DNA of 20,547 nt from Chitinophaga pinensis (GTDB lineage: Bacteria; Bacteroidota; Bacteroidia; UKL13-3): the NCBI GenBank assembly GCA_945875195.1, contig CAMCJW010000014.1, positions 1 through 20,547 on the forward strand. The letters run 5' to 3'. Below the pieces are notes generated by a model, which saw nothing but the letters and a program-made list of their open reading frames with translations, made no database searches and was not told the DNA's origin. Of this stretch, positions 1 through 7,330 are shown in pieces (position 1 is the first letter of the stretch; every line of letters begins with the position of its first letter). The position numbers were made by a program, and so were the translations under genes.

Positions 1-86
1 CTTTAGCCAATAAAAAAATCATTAAATTGGAGTGAGGAAAATATGATAATGTTTTTAATTTAATTAAAAAATATTTGTTTTAGGAC

Positions 87-743
87 CTACTTAATTTCTG
101 CCAATACCGTAACGCCACCCTTTACAACTTGGTTCAAACCAACAGTTACCTTGGCATCTAGTGGCAAAAATACATCTACCCTTGAGCCAAATTTGATAAA
201 ACCCATTTCGCCACCTTGCTTGGCGGTTTGACCTTCTTTTACGTACCACACAATTCTTCGAGCCATGGCACCTGCAATTTGGCGGAATAATATTTGAACA
301 CCATTAGGTCTTTCTATAACCGTTGTGGTTCTTTCATTCTCGGTAGAGCTCTTTGGGTGCCAAGCTACCAAATATTTGCCTGGATGGTACTTAAAATACT
401 TAATAAAGCCACTTACTGGATTGCGATTCACGTGTACATTGAATGGACTCATGAAAACAGAAACTTGCAAGCGCTTGCCTTGAAAAAACTCTGGCTCTTC
501 CACTTCTTCAATCACCACTACTTTTCCGTCGGCCGGTGATAAAACGTGCGCTTCATTCAATGGCACCTCCACACTTGGATTGCGAAAGAATTGCAACACA
601 ATAACCAATAAAACAATTGACCCAAAAATGATGAGGTTCTGCAACCAAACTAAATCTGGCGCAAGCCAAAATATCAGGTAATTGAGTCCCGTTAAAAATA
701 ATAACGTAATAAATATTGTTGCTTTTCCTTCTCTATGTAACAT
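87..743 (-). CDS. psd: Phosphatidylserine decarboxylase, pyruvoyl-dependent
   Basis: Decarboxylates phosphatidylserine to phosphatidylethanolamine at the inner membrane, the last step of PE synthesis. The 218-residue product matches the short family form common in Bacteroidota. Two hydrophobic segments (about residues 10-28 and 34-52) anchor it. The core includes LSPADGKV (68-75) and a segment rich in FNVHVNR (101-107). The self-cleavage site is FGS at 185-187: family knowledge says the chain is cut between G186 and S187, and the serine becomes the pyruvoyl group of the small subunit. The ATG at 743 is the only sensible start. No TAnnTTTG element was found upstream. It is the last gene of the leftward phospholipid region. 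cdsA lies further upstream but a glutamate dehydrogenase gene and a repeat stand between. Identification is firm. Confidence 0.95.
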   Translation of the reverse strand: MLHREGKATIFITLLFLTGLNYLIFWLAPDLVWLQNLIIFGSIVLLVIVLQFFRNPSVEVPLNEAHVLSPADGKVVVIEEVEEPEFFQGKRLQVSVFMSPFNVHVNRNPVSGFIKYFKYHPGKYLVAWHPKSSTENERTTTVIERPNGVQILFRQIAGAMARRIVWYVKEGQTAKQGGEMGFIKFGSRVDVFLPLDAKVTVGLNQVVKGGVTVLAEIK

Positions 744-787
744 ATGTTTGTTTGTTTTGCCACTCTCAGGCGCTGAGTATGTTTTTT

Positions 788-960
788 TTTGCCACTAAGG
801 CTCAAAGGCACGGAGATTAAAAAAAATCTCTGTGTGCTCAGTGTTATTTTCTCTGTGTTCTCTGTGGTTATTGATTAAACTATTGAAGCTAAAAAAGGCA
901 CAAAGTTTTTAAATATTTATAATAAAAAAATCTTTGTGCCTCTGTGCCTTAGTGGCTAAA
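788..960. repeat. Dispersed CACAGAG-type inverted repeat between gdh and psd
   Basis: Gene-free gap built of inverted repeats. The left end GCCACTAAGGC (791-801) is matched in reverse at the right end (GCCTTAGTGGC, 946-956), and the similarity extends about 28 bp inward. Within it are two hairpins: CACGGAGATT at 809-818 pairs with AATCTCTGTG at 825-834 (one G.T pair), and GGCACAAAG at 897-905 pairs perfectly with CTTTGTGCC at 932-940. The middle part, about 827-870, is a CTCTGTG-rich run that recurs in diverged form at 5941-5982. It lies directly downstream of the gdh stop and may end gdh transcription. The repeat structure is read directly; function is unknown. Confidence 0.8.
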
Positions 961-970
961 ATATTTAATT

Positions 971-2251
971 CTATAAACCGAATTTACCTCTTAATTTTTC
1001 TACTTCAGCTACCTTTTTAATAGCCACTACATAAGCAGCAATACGCATACTGCACTTGTGCTCGATAGAAGCAGCATACACCGCTTCGAAGGCAGTTTTC
1101 ATCACTCTGTCTGCTCTGCGGTAAACGCGCTCTTCTGTCCAGAAGTATCCTAAACGGTTTTGAACCCACTCAAAATAACTCACTGTTACACCACCTGCAT
1201 TTGCCAAAATATCTGGCACAACCATGATACCTTTTTTATTCAAAATAGCATCGGCGCTTGCAGAAGTTGGGCCATTGGCACCTTCCACAATTACTTTAGC
1301 TTTTATTCTATCTGCATTTTCATGGGTGATTTGATCTTCCATTGCAGCAGGTACCAATACATCAACCTCTAGTTCCAATATTTCGCTATTGGTAATTTTT
1401 GAACCGCCTTTGTAACCTTCGAGGGTTCCGTTGTTACTATCTCTGTATACAATGGCAGCATCTACATCAATGCCATCTGCATTATAGTATGCACCACTTA
1501 CGTCGCTAATGGCCACCACTTTCATTCCTTGTGAAGCCAATAGCTTGGCAGAGATTGAACCTACATTACCAAATCCTTGAACAGCAGTAGTTGCGCCAAC
1601 TGGATTGATTTTTAATTTAGACAAAGCGGATCTGGTTGAAACCATAACGCCTCTACCTGTTGCTTCTACCCTACCCAATGAACCACCTAAAACCAATGGT
1701 TTACCGGTTACAACTGCAGGCGAATTATGACCAACCAACTTAGAATACTCATCCATGATCCAAGCCATTTCTTGTTGGCCAGTTCCCATATCTGGAGCAG
1801 GAATATCTTTATCCGGACCAAATACATCTACCATTAAATCGGTATAAGCACGGGTCATGCGCTCCAATTCACCTTTGCTCATGCTACGTGGATCGCACTT
1901 GATACCACCTTTACCACCGCCATAAGGAATACCAACAACCGCACATTTCCAAGTCATCCAAGCGGCTAAGGCTTTTACCTCATCCAAATGAACGTCCATG
2001 CTGTATCTAATTCCACCTTTTGATGGACCTAGGTTTGCATTGTGAACCACACGGAAACCTTCGAATACACGAACTTTTCCATTATCCATCATAACCGGAA
2101 TATTTACAATTACAGTTTTTTGAGGTGATTTTAATACTTGGTAATCGCTATCATCTAATCCGATAATGCTTGCTGCTTCGTCAAATCTCGACATCATAGA
2201 TTCGAAAGGATTTTCTGAGCTATGTTTAATTACATTTTCTTTGCCTGACAT
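971..2251 (-). CDS. Glutamate dehydrogenase (Glu/Leu/Phe/Val dehydrogenase family)
   Basis: Reversible NAD(P)-linked oxidative deamination of glutamate to 2-oxoglutarate and ammonia, in the cytoplasm. The 426-residue length is normal for the short hexameric class. The substrate domain shows K78 (GPSKGGIRY), K102 (MTWKCA) and the catalytic K114 in GGGKGG, plus D154 in PAPDMGT. A Rossmann domain follows with GFGNVGS at 226-232. By family knowledge the three lysines in this order fit a glutamate rather than a branched-chain substrate, since K78 is placed to bind the gamma-carboxylate. The ATG at 2251 lies about 25 bases below the predicted start of a TAnnTTTG promoter. It sits between cdsA and psd and appears separately transcribed. 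NAD versus NADP preference cannot be read reliably. Confidence 0.93.
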   Translation of the reverse strand: MSGKENVIKHSSENPFESMMSRFDEAASIIGLDDSDYQVLKSPQKTVIVNIPVMMDNGKVRVFEGFRVVHNANLGPSKGGIRYSMDVHLDEVKALAAWMTWKCAVVGIPYGGGKGGIKCDPRSMSKGELERMTRAYTDLMVDVFGPDKDIPAPDMGTGQQEMAWIMDEYSKLVGHNSPAVVTGKPLVLGGSLGRVEATGRGVMVSTRSALSKLKINPVGATTAVQGFGNVGSISAKLLASQGMKVVAISDVSGAYYNADGIDVDAAIVYRDSNNGTLEGYKGGSKITNSEILELEVDVLVPAAMEDQITHENADRIKAKVIVEGANGPTSASADAILNKKGIMVVPDILANAGGVTVSYFEWVQNRLGYFWTEERVYRRADRVMKTAFEAVYAASIEHKCSMRIAAYVVAIKKVAEVEKLRGKFGL

Positions 2252-2279
2252 AGAGTTAATTGTTATTAGTTAGGTGGGG

Positions 2280-2287
2280 CAAACGTA
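2280..2287 (-). promoter_or_regulatory. TAnnTTTG -7 element for glutamate dehydrogenase
   Basis: The minus strand reads TACGTTTG, an exact match to the Bacteroidota -7 consensus. Transcription would start near 2276, giving a leader of about 25 bases before the gdh ATG. I find no TTTG -33 element at the usual spacing of 19-21 bases, so support rests on the -7 box and its position. Confidence 0.55.
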
Positions 2288-2369
2288 ACTATTTTTTTTA
2301 AAATAAAAAGGTACAAATTGGAATTTATAGACAGATGGGCGCTGCGTTTAGCCCAAGAACAATGGACGA

Positions 2370-2388
2370 TAGGCAAGGGCTTTGCCTA
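2370..2388 (-). terminator. Hairpin overlapping the cdsA stop codon
   Basis: TAGGCAA (2370-2376) and TTGCCTA (2382-2388) form a perfect 7-bp stem with a 5-base loop that includes the cdsA stop (2386-2388). A second inverted repeat, TGGGC/GCCCA, lies just downstream at 2336-2355. There is no strong T-tract on the minus strand, so termination is possible but not proven. Confidence 0.4.
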
Positions 2389-3198
2389 ATTGCTTAACAA
2401 TAAATAAAAATAAACAGCTGGAATTGAGAGGAAAACACCATCAAAACGATCTAACATTCCGCCATGTCCGGGCAAAATAGTACCACTGTCTTTGATATTT
2501 AAATTGCGTTTCAACAAAGATTCTGTGAGGTCACCAAAAGTTCCAAAAACCACGATAATTCCGGCTACCATCATCCAATCAAACGAGCTAATGTCATCCC
2601 AAAGCATAGATAACAAATAGCCCATCGCAACACTTAGGATCAAACCGCCAATGCTACCTTCCCATGTTTTTTTGGGGCTAATGCGCTCAAATAATTTGTG
2701 TTTGCCAAATTTACGACCAACCAAATAGGCAAAAGTATCGCTGCTCCATTGCAAAATAAGGAAGCCTAATGGCAATGAATAGCTATAATTGATAGCGTTA
2801 AAATAACCAAAATCACCTAACATACTTAATGGCAAGCAGATGTAAACTATGCCCAAAACTTGAAAGGCTAAGGTATCAAATTCTCTACCCGTATTTTCAA
2901 ATAACTTGATAATAAACATCAGCATAAAAACAGGAATCAAATGATAAAACCACCCATGCGATAAATCGCCTCGGATGATAAATACAAACATGATATTGAT
3001 TACACTTCCGGCAATCACACCAAGGTATTTTTCAATCCAATTTTTATCGGGCAACATCAACTCAAAAAACTCGAGTAAACACAAAAAGTTGATGGCGAAA
3101 AGCAAAAGAAAAAAGCTCCACTCGTTGAATACAGTGCACGCTACCAAAGTAACTACAAAAATTATTCCTGTTAATAAACGCTGCCAGAAATTATTCAT
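2386..3198 (-). CDS. cdsA: Phosphatidate cytidylyltransferase (CDP-diacylglycerol synthase)
   Basis: Integral membrane enzyme that makes CDP-diacylglycerol from phosphatidate and CTP, the common precursor of bacterial phospholipids. The family signature is complete near the C-terminus: SLLKR, then KDSG, then PGHGGMLDRFDG (about residues 227-254 of the 270-residue protein), with the invariant Lys-Asp, His-Gly-Gly and Asp-Arg-x-Asp groups. Multiple hydrophobic helices cover most of the rest. The open frame extends to 3297, but the extra 33 residues lie inside the DUF2007 gene and look unlike the family. The ATG at 3198 gives MNNFWQRLLTG, a normal family start, and overlaps the DUF2007 stop by 8 bases. 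That implies translational coupling. Firm identification. Confidence 0.95.
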   Translation of the reverse strand: MNNFWQRLLTGIIFVVTLVACTVFNEWSFFLLLFAINFLCLLEFFELMLPDKNWIEKYLGVIAGSVINIMFVFIIRGDLSHGWFYHLIPVFMLMFIIKLFENTGREFDTLAFQVLGIVYICLPLSMLGDFGYFNAINYSYSLPLGFLILQWSSDTFAYLVGRKFGKHKLFERISPKKTWEGSIGGLILSVAMGYLLSMLWDDISSFDWMMVAGIIVVFGTFGDLTESLLKRNLNIKDSGTILPGHGGMLDRFDGVFLSIPAVYFYLLLSN

Positions 3199-3403
3199 GA
3201 CTCTCAGTTGGGTTAACATGAATAAATTGTAAGGCAATTGTCTCATCGTCATTTTTACAATAAACGGAGGCTTCGCCAAATAAGTAACTGCTATCAATTT
3301 TGTTAATTACTACTGCTTCTATGCCTTGGTCAATTAGCATGGCCTTTACCATTTCTGCATCAATTGCGTTTGTTGATTTATAAATCCTAACCCATCCTTC
3401 CAT
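3191..3403 (-). CDS. DUF2007-type small protein
   Basis: A 70-residue cytoplasmic protein. The N-terminal half (W4 to about I35) has the pattern of the DUF2007 family: a WVRIY strand, a helix containing AEMVKAMLIDQGI, then a strand EAVVINK. Its biochemical role is unknown. The family name 'putative signal transducing protein' comes from a PII-like ferredoxin-like fold, not from demonstrated function. It overlaps the start of cdsA by 8 bases. Small DUF2007 genes beside cdsA are, as I recall, common in Bacteroidota, which suggests a link to membrane lipid synthesis. ATG at 3403; no TAnnTTTG box found upstream. Confidence 0.85.
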   Translation of the reverse strand: MEGWVRIYKSTNAIDAEMVKAMLIDQGIEAVVINKIDSSYLFGEASVYCKNDDETIALQFIHVNPTESHE

Positions 3404-3432
3404 TTTACCGTGTAATTTAATTTAATAAAAGC

Positions 3433-3446
3433 GGTTGATATCAACC
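3433..3446. promoter_or_regulatory. Perfect 14-bp palindrome upstream of the DUF2007-cdsA pair
   Basis: GGTTGATATCAACC is a perfect palindrome 29 bases upstream of the DUF2007 start codon. A copy of the half-site, ATCAACC, recurs at 3492-3498. Position and symmetry suit a dimeric repressor or activator site. No regulator is assigned. Confidence 0.35.
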
Positions 3447-3527
3447 TTGTTGCAAAGGTGCTCACAAAGCAATAATTAATGAGATAAAATTATCAACCAT
3501 TAAAAAGTAAAGTTCAAGAATGTAGAA

Positions 3528-4478
3528 TTATTTTCTTTTAAATTGGGTATACAATGATTGCTTAAAATACCACTGTAACCAATAGCATACAGCAATACTT
3601 GCCGCAAACGACAATATTACCCAATACCAGCTAAACACATAATTTTCACTGAAAACTGCCATTGTAGGTAAATGTGGGCCCCAATAAACCATTAAAACTG
3701 CCATGGCATTATTAATAAAATGTAGGATCAAAGGTGGATATATACTTGCAGTTTTAAGAAATACAAAACCAAGTACAATACCCAATGCAAGCCTAGGCAA
3801 AAAACCATAAAACTGGCCATGGAAACCACTAAATACCAATGAAGATATGATTATGGCAACCCACTCTTTGTCGAATATATACCTAGTATATTGTAGTAAA
3901 ATACCTCTAAAGAACACTTCTTCGCAAATGGCTGGAACCAAGGCTACCACAAAAATATTGAGGAGCAACATGGGAAAGGTATCTGCCGAAACAAACACCT
4001 TTGTAAGGGCAGCCGCCTGATTTTCCATGGCACGAATTCGCATTTCAAAATCACTCCACATTTCTGGGAATTTCATGTCTTGATTGATTTGATACAACCA
4101 AGAAATTGCTGGAACAGTAATGAAAACCAAAGCCAAAGCAGTTAATATTTGGTATGCCGCTGGCTTCCTAGAATACATCACCATGGTATTTATATCATAG
4201 TTAATTACTTTTGGAAACAGCAAGCCTGGGATCAAAAACATCCCAATCCCACCACCAAGTGTTTGAAATACTTTGAGTGCAGCAATAATATTGGCATCCT
4301 CTTTTTTAATTGAATTAAAATCAAAAGAGGTAAAATCAACCCCATAAACTTGCAAGCAAATAATATTCGACAAAAAGGCGCCAAGGCCTCCAAATACCAA
4401 CACCATTCCAATTAAAATCAAAATTTTGCTGAAATATTGCAGCCAAAGGGTTTCTCTTAAATAGTTACTTAGTTTCAT
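3528..4478 (-). CDS. CPBP family intramembrane metalloprotease (CAAX protease-like)
   Basis: A polytopic membrane protein of 316 residues with about eight hydrophobic segments. The three CPBP (Abi/Rce1-like) motifs are present: EEVFFR with E186, E187 and R191; a FSGFHG segment with H220; and LILHFINN with H253 and N257. By family knowledge these glutamates, histidines and asparagine form the membrane-embedded active site. The substrate is unknown. An in-frame TTG at 4499 would add seven residues, but the ATG at 4478 gives a normal amphipathic start and leaves the divergent dusB promoter free. It reads toward DUF2007-cdsA with a 124-bp gap, so co-transcription is uncertain. Confidence 0.9.
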   Translation of the reverse strand: MKLSNYLRETLWLQYFSKILILIGMVLVFGGLGAFLSNIICLQVYGVDFTSFDFNSIKKEDANIIAALKVFQTLGGGIGMFLIPGLLFPKVINYDINTMVMYSRKPAAYQILTALALVFITVPAISWLYQINQDMKFPEMWSDFEMRIRAMENQAAALTKVFVSADTFPMLLLNIFVVALVPAICEEVFFRGILLQYTRYIFDKEWVAIIISSLVFSGFHGQFYGFLPRLALGIVLGFVFLKTASIYPPLILHFINNAMAVLMVYWGPHLPTMAVFSENYVFSWYWVILSFAASIAVCYWLQWYFKQSLYTQFKRK

Positions 4479-4484
4479 TTTGCT

Positions 4485-4492
4485 TACTTTTG
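4485..4492 (+). promoter_or_regulatory. TAnnTTTG -7 element for dusB
   Basis: TACTTTTG matches the Bacteroidota -7 consensus and would start transcription near 4496, about 22 bases before the dusB GTG. No -33 TTTG is seen at the expected spacing. It lies in the short divergent gap with the CPBP gene. Confidence 0.5.
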
Positions 4493-4517
4493 TGCGCAAT
4501 ATATTAAACTTAAGTCA

Positions 4518-5513
4518 GTGGCAAAAATTGGTAAAATAGATCTTGGCGAATTTCCCCTCCTTCTTGCTCCTATGGAAGATGTGAGCGACCCTCCTTTTAG
4601 GATAGTTTGTAAAGCCAATGGAGCCGACATGATGTACACCGAATTTATCTCTTCGGAAGGCTTGATCCGAGATGCCATTAAGAGCCGACAAAAGTTGGAT
4701 ATATTTGATTATGAGCGACCTATAGGTATACAAATATTTGGTGGCGACGAAGAAGCGATGGCAATGGCCACTCAAATTGTAGACGTAGCCAACCCAGATT
4801 TAGTAGATATTAATTTCGGTTGCCCTGTAAAAAAAGTAGTCTGCAAAGGCGCGGGAGCCGCTATTTTAAAGGACCTACCCAAGATGGTGAAGGTAACAGA
4901 GGCTGTGGTTAGGTCTACCAAATTTCCTGTTACCGTAAAAACCAGGTTGGGCTGGGATGAGGGTTCAAAAAATGTGGAAGAAGTGGCTGAACGCTTACAG
5001 GATGTTGGTGTACAGGCATTAACAGTTCACGGAAGAACACGTGCACAATTGTATAAAGGTGAGGCAGATTGGACCTTAATTGCTGCCATAAAAAACAACC
5101 CTAGAATCAAAATTCCCATTTTTGGTAACGGAGATATTGACTCCCCTCAAAAAGCACTGGAATATAAAAACAGATACGGCGTAGATGGCATTATGATTGG
5201 CCGCGCGGCAATTGGATACCCTTGGATTTTTAATGAGATAAAATATTTCTTAGAAACTGGAAATATGTTGCCTCCTCCCTCAATCATGCAAAGAATTGAG
5301 GTTTGCAAAACCCATTTGGAGAAATCGGTTGAGTGGAAAGGTCCGCGTGCAGGTATCTACGAAATGCGCAGGCATTATAGTCAGTATTTCAAAGGAATAG
5401 ACCACTTCAAAGAATTTAGAACCCGTTTGGTCATGGCCGATCAAATAGATGAAATCAAATTCATTCTACAAGATGTAGAAAGGCATTACCTGCAAATGGA
5501 GGTGCTTGTTTAA
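4518..5513 (+). CDS. dusB: tRNA-dihydrouridine synthase, DusB type
   Basis: FMN-dependent enzyme that reduces specific uridines in the tRNA D-loop to dihydrouridine. The 331-residue protein has the full Dus pattern: APMEDVSDPPFR (17-28) for flavin binding, DINFGCP with catalytic C102, the VKTRLGW strand with K141 and R143, VHGRTRAQLYKG (170-181) with H171, and the phosphate-binding GNGDI (203-207) and GRAAIG (228-233). A helical C-terminal domain follows. The order GCPVKKV and the HGRTR motif suit the DusB subgroup; DusA and DusC are less likely. Translation starts at a GTG (4518), which gives the usual family N-terminus. It is transcribed alone, divergent from CPBP and convergent with the hydrolase operon. 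Confidence 0.93.
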   Translation: MAKIGKIDLGEFPLLLAPMEDVSDPPFRIVCKANGADMMYTEFISSEGLIRDAIKSRQKLDIFDYERPIGIQIFGGDEEAMAMATQIVDVANPDLVDINFGCPVKKVVCKGAGAAILKDLPKMVKVTEAVVRSTKFPVTVKTRLGWDEGSKNVEEVAERLQDVGVQALTVHGRTRAQLYKGEADWTLIAAIKNNPRIKIPIFGNGDIDSPQKALEYKNRYGVDGIMIGRAAIGYPWIFNEIKYFLETGNMLPPPSIMQRIEVCKTHLEKSVEWKGPRAGIYEMRRHYSQYFKGIDHFKEFRTRLVMADQIDEIKFILQDVERHYLQMEVLV

Positions 5514-5551
5514 CTTTGGTTTTTACACAAAGAAACAAAGTAACGATTTTT

Positions 5552-5985
5552 GCCACAGAGGCGTCAAGGCACTGAGGTTTTTATTTAATTTTTGGTGTAA
5601 TAAAGCCTGAAAGGATTTAACTAAAATAGCCCCGCATAAAATGCGGGGTGAAATTGATTACAAATATTTTTACAACCCTAAAATGGGTTGAATTTTCCCA
5701 TCCGGGTCAAATCGATTTCACGTATTTGGCAAAACGTCATTATTTTAATCTTGAATCATGAATTTGGAATGTTTGAACAACGTATATTTCATTCAACCCT
5801 TTCAGGGTTGGAAATGGATTGTGACAATTATAAAACCCCGCATAAAATGCGGGGCTATTATTATTCAAGCCTTTCAGGCTTAAAATACACAAAATATAAA
5901 TTAAGGAAGGAAACAGAACTTTCGATGGAAAATAAAAAAAATTTGTGTGCTCTGATTTATTCTCTCTGTGATCCCTGTGGTTAAA
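5552..5985. repeat. Outer CACAGAG-type repeat arms flanking a nested element
   Basis: Left arm 5552-5577 starts GCCACAGAGGC and resembles the left end of the repeat at 791. The right arm 5941-5985, TTTGTGTGCTC and then a CTCTCTGTG run ending CCTGTGGTTA, is a diverged direct copy of 829-871. The arms enclose the separate hairpin element at 5601-5882. The whole gap 5514-6009 has no convincing gene: short open frames across it are made of repeat sequence. Confidence 0.7.
5601..5882. repeat. Nested composite inverted-repeat element with twin CCCCGCAT hairpins
   Basis: Three nested levels are visible. (1) AAGCCTGAAAGG at 5603-5614 is the inverse of CCTTTCAGGCTT at 5871-5882. (2) CCCCGCAT-AAA-ATGCGGGG hairpins, each a perfect 8-bp stem, lie at 5630-5648 and 5836-5854. 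(3) CAACCCTAAAATGGGTTGAAT at 5673-5693 is the near-inverse of ATTCAACCCTTTCAGGGTTG at 5791-5810. A central unique region of about 97 bp remains (5694-5790). The arms from 5603-5648 and 5836-5882 align at roughly 80 percent by eye. No transposase is encoded. Best described as a dispersed REP/MITE-like element in a convergent gap. Confidence 0.8.
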
Positions 5986-6009
5986 TAAATAAACCTTCAC
6001 CTCATAATA

Positions 6010-7314
6010 TCAATACAAAACGAAGCGTGTGATTTTTAGGATTACCTCCTCGGGTACATTTCCTTGAACCTCGTATTCGCTAGGTTTTGAGATTCCTTTG
6101 CCTTCCAAGCCAATGTGGTTGAGCTTTGGAAAAAGTGCATAATCTGCCTGAGTGTTTTCTTTCAATGCCATTTTCCATTTCTCTAACTCAATCGGCGGCA
6201 CTTGATAATCTCTTCCTCCTTGTATAAACAACACACGCTTTTTGTTGATATAAGCACTCAATTGCTCCGGACTATTTTCATTCAAATGCATGAGATAAGG
6301 TGCCGTTAAACCCGGAGGTAATGAATCGGAAGGGGTATTCATTTGAATATGATCACGGGCATAGATTGCTTTATTGAGGATATCTTGGTAACTAGCTTTT
6401 TGATTCAACGGTAAATCTTTCATCAGGTATTCGATTTGCATACACATTAAATCAGCCAACTTTGAGTAATTGCCCGCGAATGATATATAACCCGCAATAC
6501 CTTTTAGGTTCTTTTCAAAATAAGGAATCAAATAGCCACCCTCACTATGACCCAATACAAAAACTTGATGGCTGTCAATTTCTGGATTGCTTTTCACCAT
6601 TTGTATGGCCAGTTTTAAGTCGTCTAGGTATTCATCTTTAACCGTTAAATTCTTATTTAAAGCCATTTGTACACCATTGTCTTTGGTGCGTTTGTCATAC
6701 CGTAAAACTGCAACGCCATTATTACCCAATCCCCATGCTATGTCTTTGTATATTCTGTTTGGCCCAATGGTTAAATCTTTGTCGTTAGCACCAGAGCCAC
6801 TTACAATAATTACCACCGGAAAGTTGCTTCCTTTAGCAGGAATAGTCAATACGGCATCGCTTGGAAATTTTGGATCAGGCAGTACTTTTTTATACTCATA
6901 AAACTTAGACCCATTTACATAAGAGGCAGGCTGATATTGAGGTTTTGGTGCATCTAAAAACATGCCTGCTATTTGTGCTTTCTTGTTAAACACCAACTTT
7001 AACCCCATTTTTTTCTTCTCAAATTGAATGGGTGTTAAAGTAATGGCCAAGGTATCGTTCAAGGTTACCACTGGTTCTCCAACGGTTTGAACCAAGCCGT
7101 AGCGCATTTCTAAACCATCCCAAAGGCCTTGTAACTTCTCTACATCCAAATAGCGCTTCATGGTTGGATCAAGCCGCTGATAAATGCCTTCAAACTTGGC
7201 TTGCCTAAACAAATAAATAGCTTCATTGGCCTTTGCAGCAGCATCAAATTTTATTTGAGCTTGCGCACTAGCAACCATTAAAATGGAAAGAAAAAGTAAA
7301 TAAAATATTCTCAC
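6010..7314 (-). CDS. Secreted alpha/beta hydrolase with N-terminal DUF3887-like domain
   Basis: A 434-residue exported serine hydrolase. A signal peptide (1-20, ending SAQAQ) is followed by a small alpha+beta domain (about 24-122) resembling DUF3887, then an alpha/beta hydrolase domain. The nucleophile elbow is GHSEGG with S257; D369 in GGRDYQVPP and H400 in LNHIGLEG complete the triad. VSGSGANDKD (171-180) supplies the likely oxyanion region. Substrates of this family are mostly ester or acyl compounds and are not predictable here. Translation starts at GTG 7314; the next in-frame Met would destroy the signal peptide. The gene begins 16 bases after the ald stop, so the two are probably co-transcribed. 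The downstream gap holds repeats. Confidence 0.88.
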   Translation of the reverse strand: MRIFYLLFLSILMVASAQAQIKFDAAAKANEAIYLFRQAKFEGIYQRLDPTMKRYLDVEKLQGLWDGLEMRYGLVQTVGEPVVTLNDTLAITLTPIQFEKKKMGLKLVFNKKAQIAGMFLDAPKPQYQPASYVNGSKFYEYKKVLPDPKFPSDAVLTIPAKGSNFPVVIIVSGSGANDKDLTIGPNRIYKDIAWGLGNNGVAVLRYDKRTKDNGVQMALNKNLTVKDEYLDDLKLAIQMVKSNPEIDSHQVFVLGHSEGGYLIPYFEKNLKGIAGYISFAGNYSKLADLMCMQIEYLMKDLPLNQKASYQDILNKAIYARDHIQMNTPSDSLPPGLTAPYLMHLNENSPEQLSAYINKKRVLFIQGGRDYQVPPIELEKWKMALKENTQADYALFPKLNHIGLEGKGISKPSEYEVQGNVPEEVILKITRFVLY

Positions 7315-7330
7315 GAAGGAAAAAGAAATA

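Noticed and set aside
765..777. CTCAG-GCG-CTGAG hairpin followed by a T run on the plus strand
   Set aside because: It would terminate a plus-strand transcript, but no plus-strand gene ends here. It may simply be part of the adjacent repeat.
3199..3297. Upstream extension of cdsA by 33 residues
   Set aside because: It lies wholly inside the DUF2007 gene in another frame, and the ATG at 3198 gives the normal family N-terminus.
3528..4478. CPBP protease as an abortive-infection (phage defence) protein
   Set aside because: The family's Abi name is historical, and the neighbours are housekeeping genes with no other defence component.
5552..5985. CRISPR array
   Set aside because: Repeats are inverted and nested, not regularly spaced direct repeats with unique spacers; no cas genes are present.
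5688..6000. Short open frames on both strands in the dusB-hydrolase gap (98 and 86 codons)
   Set aside because: They consist of the inverted-repeat element and show no protein family pattern or start signals.
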